A DNA stretch of 64,000 nt from Gaetbulibacter sp. 4G1 (GTDB lineage Bacteria; Bacteroidota; Bacteroidia; Flavobacteriales; Flavobacteriaceae). The notes beneath the pieces were generated by a model. The model was given only the letters and a program-made list of their open reading frames with translations. It was not told the DNA's origin and searched no databases. A program made the position numbers and the translations under genes. Shown piece by piece: positions 36,562-45,800 of this stretch (its first letter is position 1; every line of letters starts with the position of its first letter). The DNA lies in assembly GCF_002741945.1 (NCBI RefSeq), contig NZ_MDVN01000022.1, positions 124,001 through 188,000 on the forward strand, written 5' to 3'.

Positions 36562-37569
36562 TCAAATTACTTGAAAACCATATGCATATGGATCATCATC
36601 ATCTATTGTAATTGTATTATGTCCATATATTCTTGCCCAACCTTTTATACTTGGAATTACTGCAGGTTTTCCGTCTAAAAATACTTCTTTTTCAACACAA
36701 CCAATAAATTTACTTCCAATAAAACTTTCATGAATAAAGTCTTCTCCTTTTTTAAGTTTCCCTTTTGCATGCAGTTGTGCAATTCTTGCCGATGTTCCTG
36801 TTCCACATGGTGATCGATCTATAGCTTTATCGCCATAAAAAACAGCATTTCTTCCAGAAGATTTTGGGTCAATTGGGTTTCCTGTCCACAGCATATGTGT
36901 AACATCTTTAATCGTTTCATTTTCTGGATGAATAAATTTATTTGGATATTTTTCGTTGATTCTATCTCTCACTACTTGAGAGTATTGAATAATTTTTGAA
37001 GCTGTAAAATCGTGAATTCCAGAAAAGTTTTTTTGAGGATCTACTATGGCATAGTAATTCCCACCATAAGCAACATCAAAAGTGATTTCTCCTAATTCTG
37101 GACAATCAACAGTTAAGTTTTCTGCAGCTAAATAACTTTTTACATTAGTTAGTTTAACCCAATCTACCTTTTTACCTCTTTGTCCATATTCAATCTGAAC
37201 CAAACCAGCTGGTGCTTCCATTCTAATTTTTCCAGGGGCTTTGGGTACAACCAACCCTTCTTCAATAGCTATTGTGATTGTTCCAATTGTACCGTGTCCG
37301 CACATTGGTAAACATCCTGAAGTTTCAATAAATAGAATTGCAAAATCATTTTCAGGATTATGCGGTGGAAATAAAATGGAGCCACTCATCATATCATGCC
37401 CGCGTGGTTCATACATTAACCCTTTTCTAATCCAATCGTATTCTTTTAAAAAATGCTGGCGTTTTTCGCTCATGGTATTCCCAACTAAACGTGGGCCTCC
37501 ACTTTTTACGACTCTTACAGGGTTTCCGCAAGTATGAGCATCTATACATACAAAAGTATTACTTGCCAT
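36562..37569 (-). CDS. 4-hydroxyproline 2-epimerase (proline racemase family, Cys/Cys type)
   Basis: A 335-residue proline racemase-fold enzyme with both catalytic cysteines: C90 in LPMCGHGTIG and C255 in DRSPCGTGTSAR. It interconverts trans-4-hydroxy-L-proline and cis-4-hydroxy-D-proline, the entry step of bacterial hydroxyproline breakdown. Proline racemase itself is the alternative, but the operon (D-amino-acid dehydrogenase, DHDPS-family enzyme, semialdehyde dehydrogenase) points to hydroxyproline. The other proline-racemase-family gene in the window (31717-32784) has Thr at the second site and a different reaction. Confidence 0.92.
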   Translation of the reverse strand: MASNTFVCIDAHTCGNPVRVVKSGGPRLVGNTMSEKRQHFLKEYDWIRKGLMYEPRGHDMMSGSILFPPHNPENDFAILFIETSGCLPMCGHGTIGTITIAIEEGLVVPKAPGKIRMEAPAGLVQIEYGQRGKKVDWVKLTNVKSYLAAENLTVDCPELGEITFDVAYGGNYYAIVDPQKNFSGIHDFTASKIIQYSQVVRDRINEKYPNKFIHPENETIKDVTHMLWTGNPIDPKSSGRNAVFYGDKAIDRSPCGTGTSARIAQLHAKGKLKKGEDFIHESFIGSKFIGCVEKEVFLDGKPAVIPSIKGWARIYGHNTITIDDDDPYAYGFQVI

Positions 37570-37676
37570 TTAAATTAATTTTTTTAGTAAATAGTTTAAA
37601 ACTTAAAGGGTGCTATAAAATGCACCCAATAAGCCTCTATTTGAGTTAGTCAAACTCTTATTAATTGTTCTTTACT

Positions 37677-39260
37677 TTATATTTTATTTACACTTTTATT
37701 CCCATTAACCAATCTTGAAATGCCTAGTGGGTTTTCGTTTTTTAATTCGTCTGGCAACAATTCATTTGGCCAAGATTGAAAACTAAACGGTCGAACCCAT
37801 CGCTTAATAGAATCTACTCCTACTGCTGTAAAGCGGCTATCAGAAGATGCAGGGTAAGGTCCTCCATGAAGCATAGATGGGCAAACCTCAACACCAGTTG
37901 GAACGCCATTGAAAATTATGCGCCCTACTCTATTTTGCAGCGCATCAACAATATTAGAACTATTAATCAACTCGTCTTCATCAGCAATTATTGTTCCCGT
38001 TAATTGTCCTTCTAAATTATTAATTACTTCTTCTAATTGTGCTTCGTTTTCACACTCAACCAGCATTGAAAATGGTCCAAAAACCTCATTATGCAACGTT
38101 GGGTTTTCTAAAAATGTTGACACCTTAACTTTAGACACTGTTTGCCTAGCATAATTACTTTCCACATCAGAATTATAATCTGCTAAAATATTTACTTCAG
38201 ATTGTTCCAAAGCTGTCGCCTTATTATTTTCGTATGCTCCATAAATATTTGGGTGCAGCATACATGAAGGTTCTATTTTAACAATCTCTTCTGATAAAAC
38301 ATTTGCAAACGTTGTTAAGCCTTCTCCTTTAATTCCCAATAACAATCCTGGGTTTGTACAAAATTGTCCAGATCCTAAAGTAATTGACCCTGCATAAGTT
38401 TTTGCCCAATCTGCCGCTTTGTTATTTAATGCATTTGGCAACATTATTACTGGGTTAACACTTCCCATTTCTGCAAATACTGGAATAGGTTCTTCTCGTT
38501 TTGTTGCTAAATCAAATAAAGCTCTACCGCCTTTAATGCTCCCTGTAAATCCTACTGCTTTTACTTTTGGATGTTTTACCAATTCTTGCCCAACTTCTAT
38601 CCCACTACTATTCAAATTTGAAAAAACGCCATTTGGCATACCCGTTTTTTCAGCTGCTTTAATTACTGCTGAGGCTACCATTTCGCCAGTTCCTGCATGC
38701 ATTGGATGTGATTTAACAATTACTGGACAGCCTGCTGCTAATGCTGAAGCTGTATCTCCTCCGGCCGTTGAAAATGCTAATGGAAAATTTGATGCTCCAA
38801 AAACTACAACTGGGCCTAATGCCACATTCATTTTTCTTAAATCTGTTTTTGGAATAGGTTGTCTATCTGGTTGTGCCGTATCTATTGATGCATCTACCCA
38901 GTTTCCTTCTGTAATATGATTTGCAAAAGCACGTAATTGGCCAATTGTTCTACCACGTTCGCCCATGGCTCTTCCATTTGGCAATCCGCTTTCAGAAGAA
39001 TACACCTGTAATAGCTCATCGCCTAATGCTTCTATCTCATCTGCAATGGTATTTAAAAACAGTGCTTTTTCTTTGCCCGATTTTTTTGAGTATTCTTTAA
39101 ATGCCTTAGCTGCTAAATTTGCCGTTGTGTTTATTTCATCAGAGGTGGCTTCAACAAATACATTATCATTTTCAATATTTAATTGTGGGTTAAATGTTTT
39201 ATATGATTTGTTTCCTTTTGCTGAAAGTTGATTTCCGATGTAATTTTTTCCTGTTATCAT
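37677..39260 (-). CDS. Aldehyde dehydrogenase, probable alpha-ketoglutaric semialdehyde dehydrogenase
   Basis: A 527-residue NADP-type aldehyde dehydrogenase. The catalytic nucleophile is C301 in GSGQFCTNPG and the general base E264 in FAEMGSVNP; FGASNFPLAFS and KSHPMHAGT line the cofactor site. The length and these motifs fit the 2,5-dioxopentanoate dehydrogenase branch, which makes 2-oxoglutarate in hydroxyproline and pentose catabolism. It starts 4 bp inside the preceding small zinc-ribbon-like gene and ends 107 bp before the epimerase gene. Confidence 0.92.
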   Translation of the reverse strand: MITGKNYIGNQLSAKGNKSYKTFNPQLNIENDNVFVEATSDEINTTANLAAKAFKEYSKKSGKEKALFLNTIADEIEALGDELLQVYSSESGLPNGRAMGERGRTIGQLRAFANHITEGNWVDASIDTAQPDRQPIPKTDLRKMNVALGPVVVFGASNFPLAFSTAGGDTASALAAGCPVIVKSHPMHAGTGEMVASAVIKAAEKTGMPNGVFSNLNSSGIEVGQELVKHPKVKAVGFTGSIKGGRALFDLATKREEPIPVFAEMGSVNPVIMLPNALNNKAADWAKTYAGSITLGSGQFCTNPGLLLGIKGEGLTTFANVLSEEIVKIEPSCMLHPNIYGAYENNKATALEQSEVNILADYNSDVESNYARQTVSKVKVSTFLENPTLHNEVFGPFSMLVECENEAQLEEVINNLEGQLTGTIIADEDELINSSNIVDALQNRVGRIIFNGVPTGVEVCPSMLHGGPYPASSDSRFTAVGVDSIKRWVRPFSFQSWPNELLPDELKNENPLGISRLVNGNKSVNKI

Positions 39261-39523
39261 TCTTTATTTAATCTTTTTAAATGCGCTTCAATATCTACTG
39301 GTTTATGAACTATTTTAGTTGACACTGGATATTTTTCTAATAAGTTTTTAGGGCGTATTGGTCGTTTTTCAAAGTCTCCTCCACAGTTTGGACATACTTC
39401 TTGCAATATGTTTTCTACACAGTCTTTACAAAAGGTACATTCAAATGTACAAATCATTGCCTCTTGAGAATCAAATGGCAATGATTTGTTACAGTTTTCG
39501 CATGTTGGTCTTATCTCTAACAT
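39257..39523 (-). CDS. DUF1272 cysteine-rich small protein
   Basis: An 88-residue protein with nine cysteines, mostly in paired CxxC-type motifs (CENCNKS, CTFECTFCKDC, CPNCGGD), consistent with one or two zinc-binding knuckles, followed by KRPIRPKNLLEKYP. This matches DUF1272, a family of unknown function. It overlaps the aldehyde dehydrogenase start by 4 bp and the stop of the truncated DHDPS remnant by 7 bp, so it is co-translated with the pathway. A role as a metal chaperone or assembly factor would be speculation. Confidence 0.82.
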   Translation of the reverse strand: MLEIRPTCENCNKSLPFDSQEAMICTFECTFCKDCVENILQEVCPNCGGDFEKRPIRPKNLLEKYPVSTKIVHKPVDIEAHLKRLNKE

Positions 39524-39779
39524 ACATATTTTAGATTCTGCACTAATTTAGTACTAATATCTAACTCTAGCAACGGCAAAAACCAATGATAAATTTCGAT
39601 AGCTTCTTGAATTCTACCTGCATTTACCAAATTGTTAATTGCTACTGTTTCTGTAGGAAATGCACAAACCAATCCATCTGCTCCCAATAATGCACTTTCT
39701 AAGGCCAATGTATCTACTCCACATAAGATTGCAAAACGATCTCCAAAACGATTTTTCATTCTTGTAATATTTGAAAGGC
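39517..39779 (-). pseudogene. Fragment of a DHDPS-family gene, truncated at both ends
   Basis: From the ATG at 39759 an 80-residue frame reads FGDRFAILCGVDTLALES, then LGADGLVCAFPTE and FLPLLELDISTKLVQN. This is the middle-to-C-terminal part of a dihydrodipicolinate-synthase-fold enzyme. In-frame codons continue upstream (SNITRM) right up to the stop codon of the intact DHDPS-family gene, as if the N-terminal half had been replaced. The C-terminus also stops about 45 residues early, against the DUF1272 start. The fragment is poorly similar to the intact neighbour, so it is a relic of a different subfamily and not a tandem duplicate. It cannot form a barrel by itself. Confidence 0.8.
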
Positions 39780-40736
39780 TTAACCTATTAAGTCCAAAAT
39801 TTCAAGTCTTTCTTTTGCCAGAATATATCTTGCACGGACATCATCAATTTGCTGTTGAGTTAATTTCTTCCCAAAGGTACGAAGCCCTCCAGCAACATCA
39901 TTATGATGAATTCCCATAGCAAGTTTAAGATATTCCATAAGCAACGGCTGAGCATCCAGATACGATAATGAATTTAAAGCCTGAGAAATTTTGTTTGCCT
40001 CTGCCCATTCTCCATTTAAAACATACTCCTGCATAGTAACACTTGCTTTTGGGAAGATACAACCAACACCTGTAATTCCACCACATGCACCTGCAAGTCC
40101 TGCATGTACAGTGACTGTGTCTACTCCTGCCAAAACTTTTGAGTCTTTGTTCTCTAACACCAAGGTTTCAATAATTGAAACATCTATAGTCGATATTTTA
40201 AGAGCAGTTACCTTAGGAAGAACAGAGAGTCTTTTAAGAAGATCTGTTGACAGCGCATGATAACCAGCTGCATCAGGATTATTATAAGGCATAATTGTAA
40301 CGCCTACATCTTTTGCAGTTTCTTCAGAAAGTGCATAGTACTCATACATTTCTTTTTCAGAAGGAACCGCCTTAGTTTTTGGTGGCATGACCATGACTGT
40401 ATCAACTCCAACTGTTGCAAGTCCTTCAACGATTTTGGCAAGTTCTTCCTTAGTTTCTGCTGCTGCTCCACTAATCAACGGGACATTGTATTCTTTAGCA
40501 ACCTCAGAAAGGGATTTAAGTAAGGAAAGACGCTGTTTGGTGCTCAGGTAGCTATTCTCACCCAGAGTTCCAGAACCGACAAGTCCGCTCATTCTGCTTC
40601 CGCCCTTTCCTTGAACTTTTAAAATACCTGCAGCCTGTTTTTGTGTTGCATCAAGGTCAATTTCAAGAGCGCCGGATTTTGACTCTTTCAACCATGTAAA
40701 CACGGCTGGCATTACGCCATTCCATTTTAAACTCAT
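39780..40736 (-). CDS. DHDPS/N-acetylneuraminate lyase family aldolase-deaminase
   Basis: A 318-residue TIM-barrel enzyme with GVMPAVFTW at the N-terminus, GSGTLGEN in place of the usual GTTGE loop, Y151 in MPYNNP and Schiff-base lysine K180 in VTALKIS. In hydroxyproline operons this family supplies pyrroline-4-hydroxy-2-carboxylate deaminase, giving 2-oxoglutarate semialdehyde; that is the likely function here. By eye its codons are more G+C-rich than those of its neighbours (for example GGC, CTT, GAC), which hints at acquisition from outside. It is first in the operon and faces the AraC gene. Confidence 0.85.
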   Translation of the reverse strand: MSLKWNGVMPAVFTWLKESKSGALEIDLDATQKQAAGILKVQGKGGSRMSGLVGSGTLGENSYLSTKQRLSLLKSLSEVAKEYNVPLISGAAAETKEELAKIVEGLATVGVDTVMVMPPKTKAVPSEKEMYEYYALSEETAKDVGVTIMPYNNPDAAGYHALSTDLLKRLSVLPKVTALKISTIDVSIIETLVLENKDSKVLAGVDTVTVHAGLAGACGGITGVGCIFPKASVTMQEYVLNGEWAEANKISQALNSLSYLDAQPLLMEYLKLAMGIHHNDVAGGLRTFGKKLTQQQIDDVRARYILAKERLEILDLIG

Positions 40737-40758
40737 TGTTTGATAATTTATTTTTTAG

Positions 40759-40827
40759 CAAAATTATAGTTTGTTTGGCTTGCTTAATAATGCCTGTTTA
40801 TCCAAAATAAATACTATATTATCCAAA
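40759..40827 (-). promoter_or_regulatory. Promoter of the hydroxyproline operon with 21-bp-spaced direct repeats
   Basis: On the minus strand a -7 box TAATTTTG (plus-strand 40759-40766) lies 22 bp before the DHDPS-family ATG. Upstream of it the plus strand carries TTATCCAAA twice, at 40798-40806 and 40819-40827, exactly 21 bp apart, the two-helical-turn spacing used by AraC-type activators. No good -33 box is present, as expected for an activated promoter. TATATTATCCA (40815-40825) recurs exactly at 30683-30693, upstream of the trans-3-hydroxyproline genes. Confidence 0.65.
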
Positions 40828-40915
40828 TACGAAATTTTAACAATTAATTAGAGTATTATTTATGTATTTTTGAATGAGATGTGTTTATTGAGGCACTGAA
40901 ACAAATTTAATACAA

Positions 40916-41776
40916 GTGAAAGTTTTACCATTTAAAATACCAAAACCTGAAGACGATGCTTTTGTTTTTCAGGTAGATTATGCAAATACCTTTTACGACA
41001 AACTGCATCAACATGAAGAAATTCAAATAAGTTATATTGTTGAAGGTGAAGGCACTTTAATTGTTGGAGACACCATAAATTATTATACCAAAGATGATGT
41101 TTTGATTATTGGAAGTAATATTCCTCATGTATTTAAAACTGATGTGGAAGCTTCAAAAAAATCGCATATGCTCACCTTGTTTTTCACCAATCAATCTTTT
41201 GGACCTTACTTTTTTGGGCTTGAAGAATTAAAAGAATTAGCACCATTTTTTAAACGTGCTAAACATGGTTTTAAAGTAACTTCGAAACAAAAAGTAATTA
41301 AAGATTTGTTTTTTGAAGTTGAAAACTCATCTAAACTAAACCGATTCATTACGCTTCTTCAACTTTTAAAAATCACATCAAAATGTAATTACAAAAGTTT
41401 ATCTTCTTTTATTTATGATAAAAAATACTCTGACAATGAAGGTAATAGAATGCGTAATGTGTTTGAATACACTATGAATAATTTTGAAAAGGAGATTACA
41501 TTAGATACTATCGCTGAAGTTGCAAACATGACTAAAAATGCGTTTTGCAAATACTTTAAAAAACGTACTAATAAAACTTATGTTCAGTTTTTAAATGAAC
41601 TACGGTTAGAACATGCCAGTAAACTTTTGCTATCAAGCGAAGATTTATCAATTTCTGAAGTTGCAGAAAAATCTGGTTTTAATAATATGTCTAACTTTAA
41701 CAGACAGTTTAAGGTTGTAAAAAACACTAGTCCTTCTTTATTTAAAAAGAATAATCGTTATACGAAAGTTCTATAA
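40916..41776 (+). CDS. AraC-family transcriptional regulator with cupin sensor domain
   Basis: A 286-residue regulator with an N-terminal cupin-like ligand domain (about 15-110, HQHEEIQISYIVEGEGTLIVG shortened) and a C-terminal double HTH (about 185-282, LDTIAEVANMTKNAFCKYF and ISEVAEKSGFNNMSNFNRQFK). The frame has no ATG at its beginning; GTG at 40916 is the only usable start after an in-frame TGA at 40889. It is divergent from the hydroxyproline operon and is the obvious candidate to activate it through the paired TTATCCAAA repeats. Confidence 0.92.
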   Translation: MKVLPFKIPKPEDDAFVFQVDYANTFYDKLHQHEEIQISYIVEGEGTLIVGDTINYYTKDDVLIIGSNIPHVFKTDVEASKKSHMLTLFFTNQSFGPYFFGLEELKELAPFFKRAKHGFKVTSKQKVIKDLFFEVENSSKLNRFITLLQLLKITSKCNYKSLSSFIYDKKYSDNEGNRMRNVFEYTMNNFEKEITLDTIAEVANMTKNAFCKYFKKRTNKTYVQFLNELRLEHASKLLLSSEDLSISEVAEKSGFNNMSNFNRQFKVVKNTSPSLFKKNNRYTKVL

Positions 41777-41809
41777 GCAAAGGTTCCATTAAGTTTATTT
41801 TGCTAAAAG

Positions 41810-42640
41810 TTATGCTGCTATTTGTTGGCTTATATTATATGTTGAAATAATTGTAATATCATCCGTTGCTATTACTTGACCTTCTTCAATAATATTAGCA
41901 AAAACTGATAAGATTGTATAAGAGAACCAAATATTAACCAACATTAAAGGTATTTGCAAGGCATCTTTTATTCCTAATTTTGAATCATCTACATGTACCC
42001 ATCTATCCAAAGGTTGCTCATACATACAATTCATTATGTTTTTTGAACCAAAGTGTTTTTTTAGCCTTAAAAATATTTCTACATCAAATAACCACCTTGT
42101 TAAAAATGAATTGTCATACGCAACTGGAATAATATTTCGTTTAAAAACTTTTGCACCGCATTGAGTATCTTCAATTGGTAAGCCTAAAATTAAATAAACT
42201 ATCATTTTTACCATTTTAGAAAAAACATTTCTAAACAAGTTTCTTTCAATTTGCCCTTCACCTTTTCCTCTTGAGCCATATACTAAAGACAACTTATCAT
42301 TGTTATGCAATGTATCTACCAACTTTTTAAAGTCTTTAAAATCGGTAGATAAGTCTGCATCAATAAAACCTATGTAGTCAATATCTTGTCTATTATAAAG
42401 ATAGCGCGCACCAGATCTTACAGCTGCTGCTTTACCTGCATTCTTTTTCACATCTACAATACTTATTTTATTTTGAGCTTGCTCTTGAATGTCTTGTAAT
42501 ACCTTTAATGTATTATCTTTACTTCCATCATTAACAAAACATAAATGGTATTTGTTATGTGATTGAATAAATTTAATAAAAGCTTTAGTATCCAATCTTT
42601 TTTCTTCGTTATAACACGGTATAATAATTCCAGTTTTCAT
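41810..42640 (-). CDS. Glycosyltransferase family 2 (dolichyl-phosphate glucosyltransferase-like)
   Basis: A 276-residue GT-A enzyme: IIIPCYNEEKRL at the start, VNDGSKDNT, and the metal-binding DAD of GFIDADLSTD at about 94. GLPIEDTQCGAKVFKR is characteristic of transferases that load a sugar onto a polyprenyl phosphate carrier. A hydrophobic segment near residues 235-260 suggests membrane association. It is divergent from the large membrane protein gene, and a LytTR-type double site lies between them. It probably supplies lipid-linked sugar for the GT-C-like protein next door. Confidence 0.9.
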   Translation of the reverse strand: MKTGIIIPCYNEEKRLDTKAFIKFIQSHNKYHLCFVNDGSKDNTLKVLQDIQEQAQNKISIVDVKKNAGKAAAVRSGARYLYNRQDIDYIGFIDADLSTDFKDFKKLVDTLHNNDKLSLVYGSRGKGEGQIERNLFRNVFSKMVKMIVYLILGLPIEDTQCGAKVFKRNIIPVAYDNSFLTRWLFDVEIFLRLKKHFGSKNIMNCMYEQPLDRWVHVDDSKLGIKDALQIPLMLVNIWFSYTILSVFANIIEEGQVIATDDITIISTYNISQQIAA

Positions 42641-42665
42641 AGTAAACTTGTTTTGATTTATGTCT

Positions 42666-42734
42666 CAAAAGTATCAGCGATTGACGTCTTTTTTGGGTGT
42701 AATTCGTTGGCTGGAGAGGTTGTGTAGATGAATG
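42666..42734 (-). promoter_or_regulatory. Site A: 21-bp-spaced direct repeat and -7 box
   Basis: TTCGTTGGCTG (42703-42713) and GTAGATGAATG (42724-42734) have starts 21 bp apart. On the minus strand a -7 box TACTTTTG (plus-strand 42666-42673) lies 29 bp from the near edge of the pair, upstream of the GT2 gene. The same arrangement, with 28 bp, occurs at site D (62412-62479). The pair also lies 84-115 bp upstream of the plus-strand operon at 42818 and may serve both directions. Confidence 0.65.
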
Positions 42735-42817
42735 AAAACTTTACTTCGATAAATACCACTCGTCGAAACAAAACTTTGTTATATCTTTAATTCGTAGAAA
42801 AGAGCTTACATTTTTCA

Positions 42818-45800
42818 ATGAAAGAAAAGTCAAATAAATATTTAATTGTTGCTATACTTATAGGATTAGCATTTCATGGAACTTCTATATTTTTTACTTT
42901 AGAAGAAACATACGATGCCCTGATTCATTTGTTTTTTGCAGATCATTATGCCAATAGTTGGTTTGAGCCTTGGAATTATAAATGGTATACAGGGTTTACG
43001 GTAATGAGCTATCCGCCATTAGTGCATCAAGCTATTGCTGCATTTTCTTTTATTGGAGGTTTAAAATTTGGGTTATTTACTATAGCTATAATTAGTGTAA
43101 TATTATTTATAACTGGAGTTTATCGATTTTCTTTATTAATCACTTCAAATAAAGCTGTTGCAGGTTACGCAGCAATTTTATCTGTATTTTCTTCTTCTTT
43201 TGTAGAGACTTTACACTTATTTGGACAATTACCAAGTATTATTGGTATATCTATTTTAATGCATGCCTTACCAGAAATTTATTTGTGGTTAAAAACGGGA
43301 AAATATCGATTTCTATTTACTTCATTATCCCTAATAGCTGTTACTGTAACATCACACCATGTAACTCCTATTTTTGGTATGGTCTTTTTTATTTTTCCAC
43401 TAATAGGCATGGTTATTATGGACGAATCAAGAGAACAGGTTGGATCCATAAAAGCTGTTACAATTAAAGCCTTTCTTAATAGTTTCTTTAAATTATTTAA
43501 GCGTATTATAAGTTTTGGGTTAAGTTCTCTTGTTATAATTATAGGATGTATACTGCCTTATTGGATAAATTCAAAAAACAACCCTATTACCCAAGTTCCT
43601 ATCCCTCATGGATCTCGCGATAATTTTTTAGAAATATCCTCTTCAGGGTTGGTGTTCTTCTTAATTCCTTGGGGTGTACTACTTATACTTCTTCCTTACA
43701 TTTTTTATAGATATTACAGTAAACGCTATTTGTTTTTTGGTTTATCAATAAGTATATTATTTATTTTAGGAACTGGAGGCACAACGTTTATCCCTAAGTT
43801 TGTGTTAGGTGAAACCGCCTATAATATTTTAACACTTGACCGATTTACACTTTGGGCATCAATCATGTCTTTACCTCTTTTTGGGGAATTTACGTATCGA
43901 TTTGTTCAAGGCGATTTAAAAACTATAATTCAAGACAAATTTGGAGCTATTTATCATCGAATTATTGGTGGACTACTCGCCAGCTTGGTTATTTTCATGA
44001 CTATTTTTACCATGAGTTTGGGGTATTTTAGACCTTCACAACCTCAGCAAATTAAAATGTTGCCTATTGTTAATTTTCTTAATCAAGATCAGCATGACCA
44101 ATGGCGCTATATGACTTTAGGTTTTGGCGATCAAATGGCTTGGTTATCTACACAAACTAATGCCTTAAGCGTTGATGGCAACTATCATTCAGCAAGACGA
44201 TTACCAGAACTCACAACACGGCCTATTGAGCGCCTTGAGAACTCCAAATTTAAAGGTTTAGAAGGCATTGGGTCTTTACAACAGTTTTTAACTACCCCAG
44301 AAAAGTATCATCTTAAGTATGTCTTTTCTAACGATAAGTTTTACGACCCCATATTATATTTCTGTGGGTGGCAGCGTTTGCGTCAGTTAGAAAATGGTAT
44401 TCAAGTATGGGAAAAGCTAAATGTTCCACCTATCTCATCCATTTTACCTAAAGAAGAGGTTGCAACATGGCAAAAACTACTTTGGGGTATTGTTCCATTT
44501 TTAACTATTATTATAGCTTTTATATTAAATATCCAATGGCTATGGATTCGAGCTTTAAAAGCAAGATCTAGAACAATTCCTGAGTATTTGAGTTTTGAGA
44601 ATAGTTATAGTTTGTTTCCAAAAGGGCTTCTTAAAACAACACATATTTGGGCTGTATTTTTGGTTATCGTTATAGGCTATAGCGTCTATAAATTCTATAT
44701 AAAAAATGATGCTCATCATTCGCCAGAAAATGCCATATTGGCTTATTATGATGCACTTGATTTTAAAGAATTTGAAAAAGCACATCATCTTATTAACCCA
44801 GAAAGCAATATGCCAATTGCTCAATATATGCTAGAGATTTCGGTAACTGACGGCTTATTGAGTTCGTATGCCAAATTAGATGCTATAGAAACCATTATTA
44901 CTAATAAGACAGACCGTTTAGCAACTATTAAAGTAAATACCAATTGGATTACACCTTTAGAAAAAATTAAGAAAACCAATTATAAATCTCTTATTAAATT
45001 AAATAGTAAATGGTATATCCAACCAGAAGATATTGATTTAGATTTACCACCAGACCAGCTATATTCTGATAATTCCACTGGATATTTTAATCAAGGTCGT
45101 AGACGCATTACTACAGAACAAACCCATCATGAAGATGTTTTGAAACAACCAGTTTTAGAAATACTTTCAGCTAAATTGATAAAACGTGATAATAGTTATG
45201 CTTTAATTGGAGAAATTCAAAATATAGATAATGTTCCAGCAGATGTTGTTTTAAAAGGCACTTTATATAATGATGATGATAAAGAACTAGCAACCTTTAA
45301 CGCCAAATATCATGTAAAACATAAATTACTACCAAAGGAAGTTACTTCCTTTAAAATTAATTTTGAAGGCATTGCATGGTCTAAAACTCAAGATTCTATA
45401 CCTAAAACATTTAACCCTGATGAGTTTACACCTATTGAATTTAGTGAGCAACCTACTAAATTCAACTTACAAGTTGCTGGTAATGTTTCTGGATCTGATT
45501 TGTATAAAAAAGTTACTATTAGTGATTTAAATATCTCTCCAGAAGCTATTAGCGGTAAATTATTCAATTCTGGATTAAAAGAAATTACCATTCCCCAATT
45601 ACTTATTACCTATTATGATGAAAACAAAAATATGATTTGGGTAGATCATTTATTTCTAGAAGAAGGTATCAGACAGCAGCGGCAACAAGGTTTTGAATAT
45701 CTACTTTTAAAAGACAAAAACCTCAACATAATAACTGATAATATGGAAAACTGTTTTGTAAATGGTTTACCAAATGAAGATATTTCTAATAAAATAGTAC

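Noticed and set aside
38419-38919. 166-codon plus-strand frame opposite the aldehyde dehydrogenase gene
   Set aside because: It is the antisense shadow of a strongly conserved gene; its translation is rich in Pro, Ala, Ile and Ser in the way antisense frames are, with no domain and no promoter.
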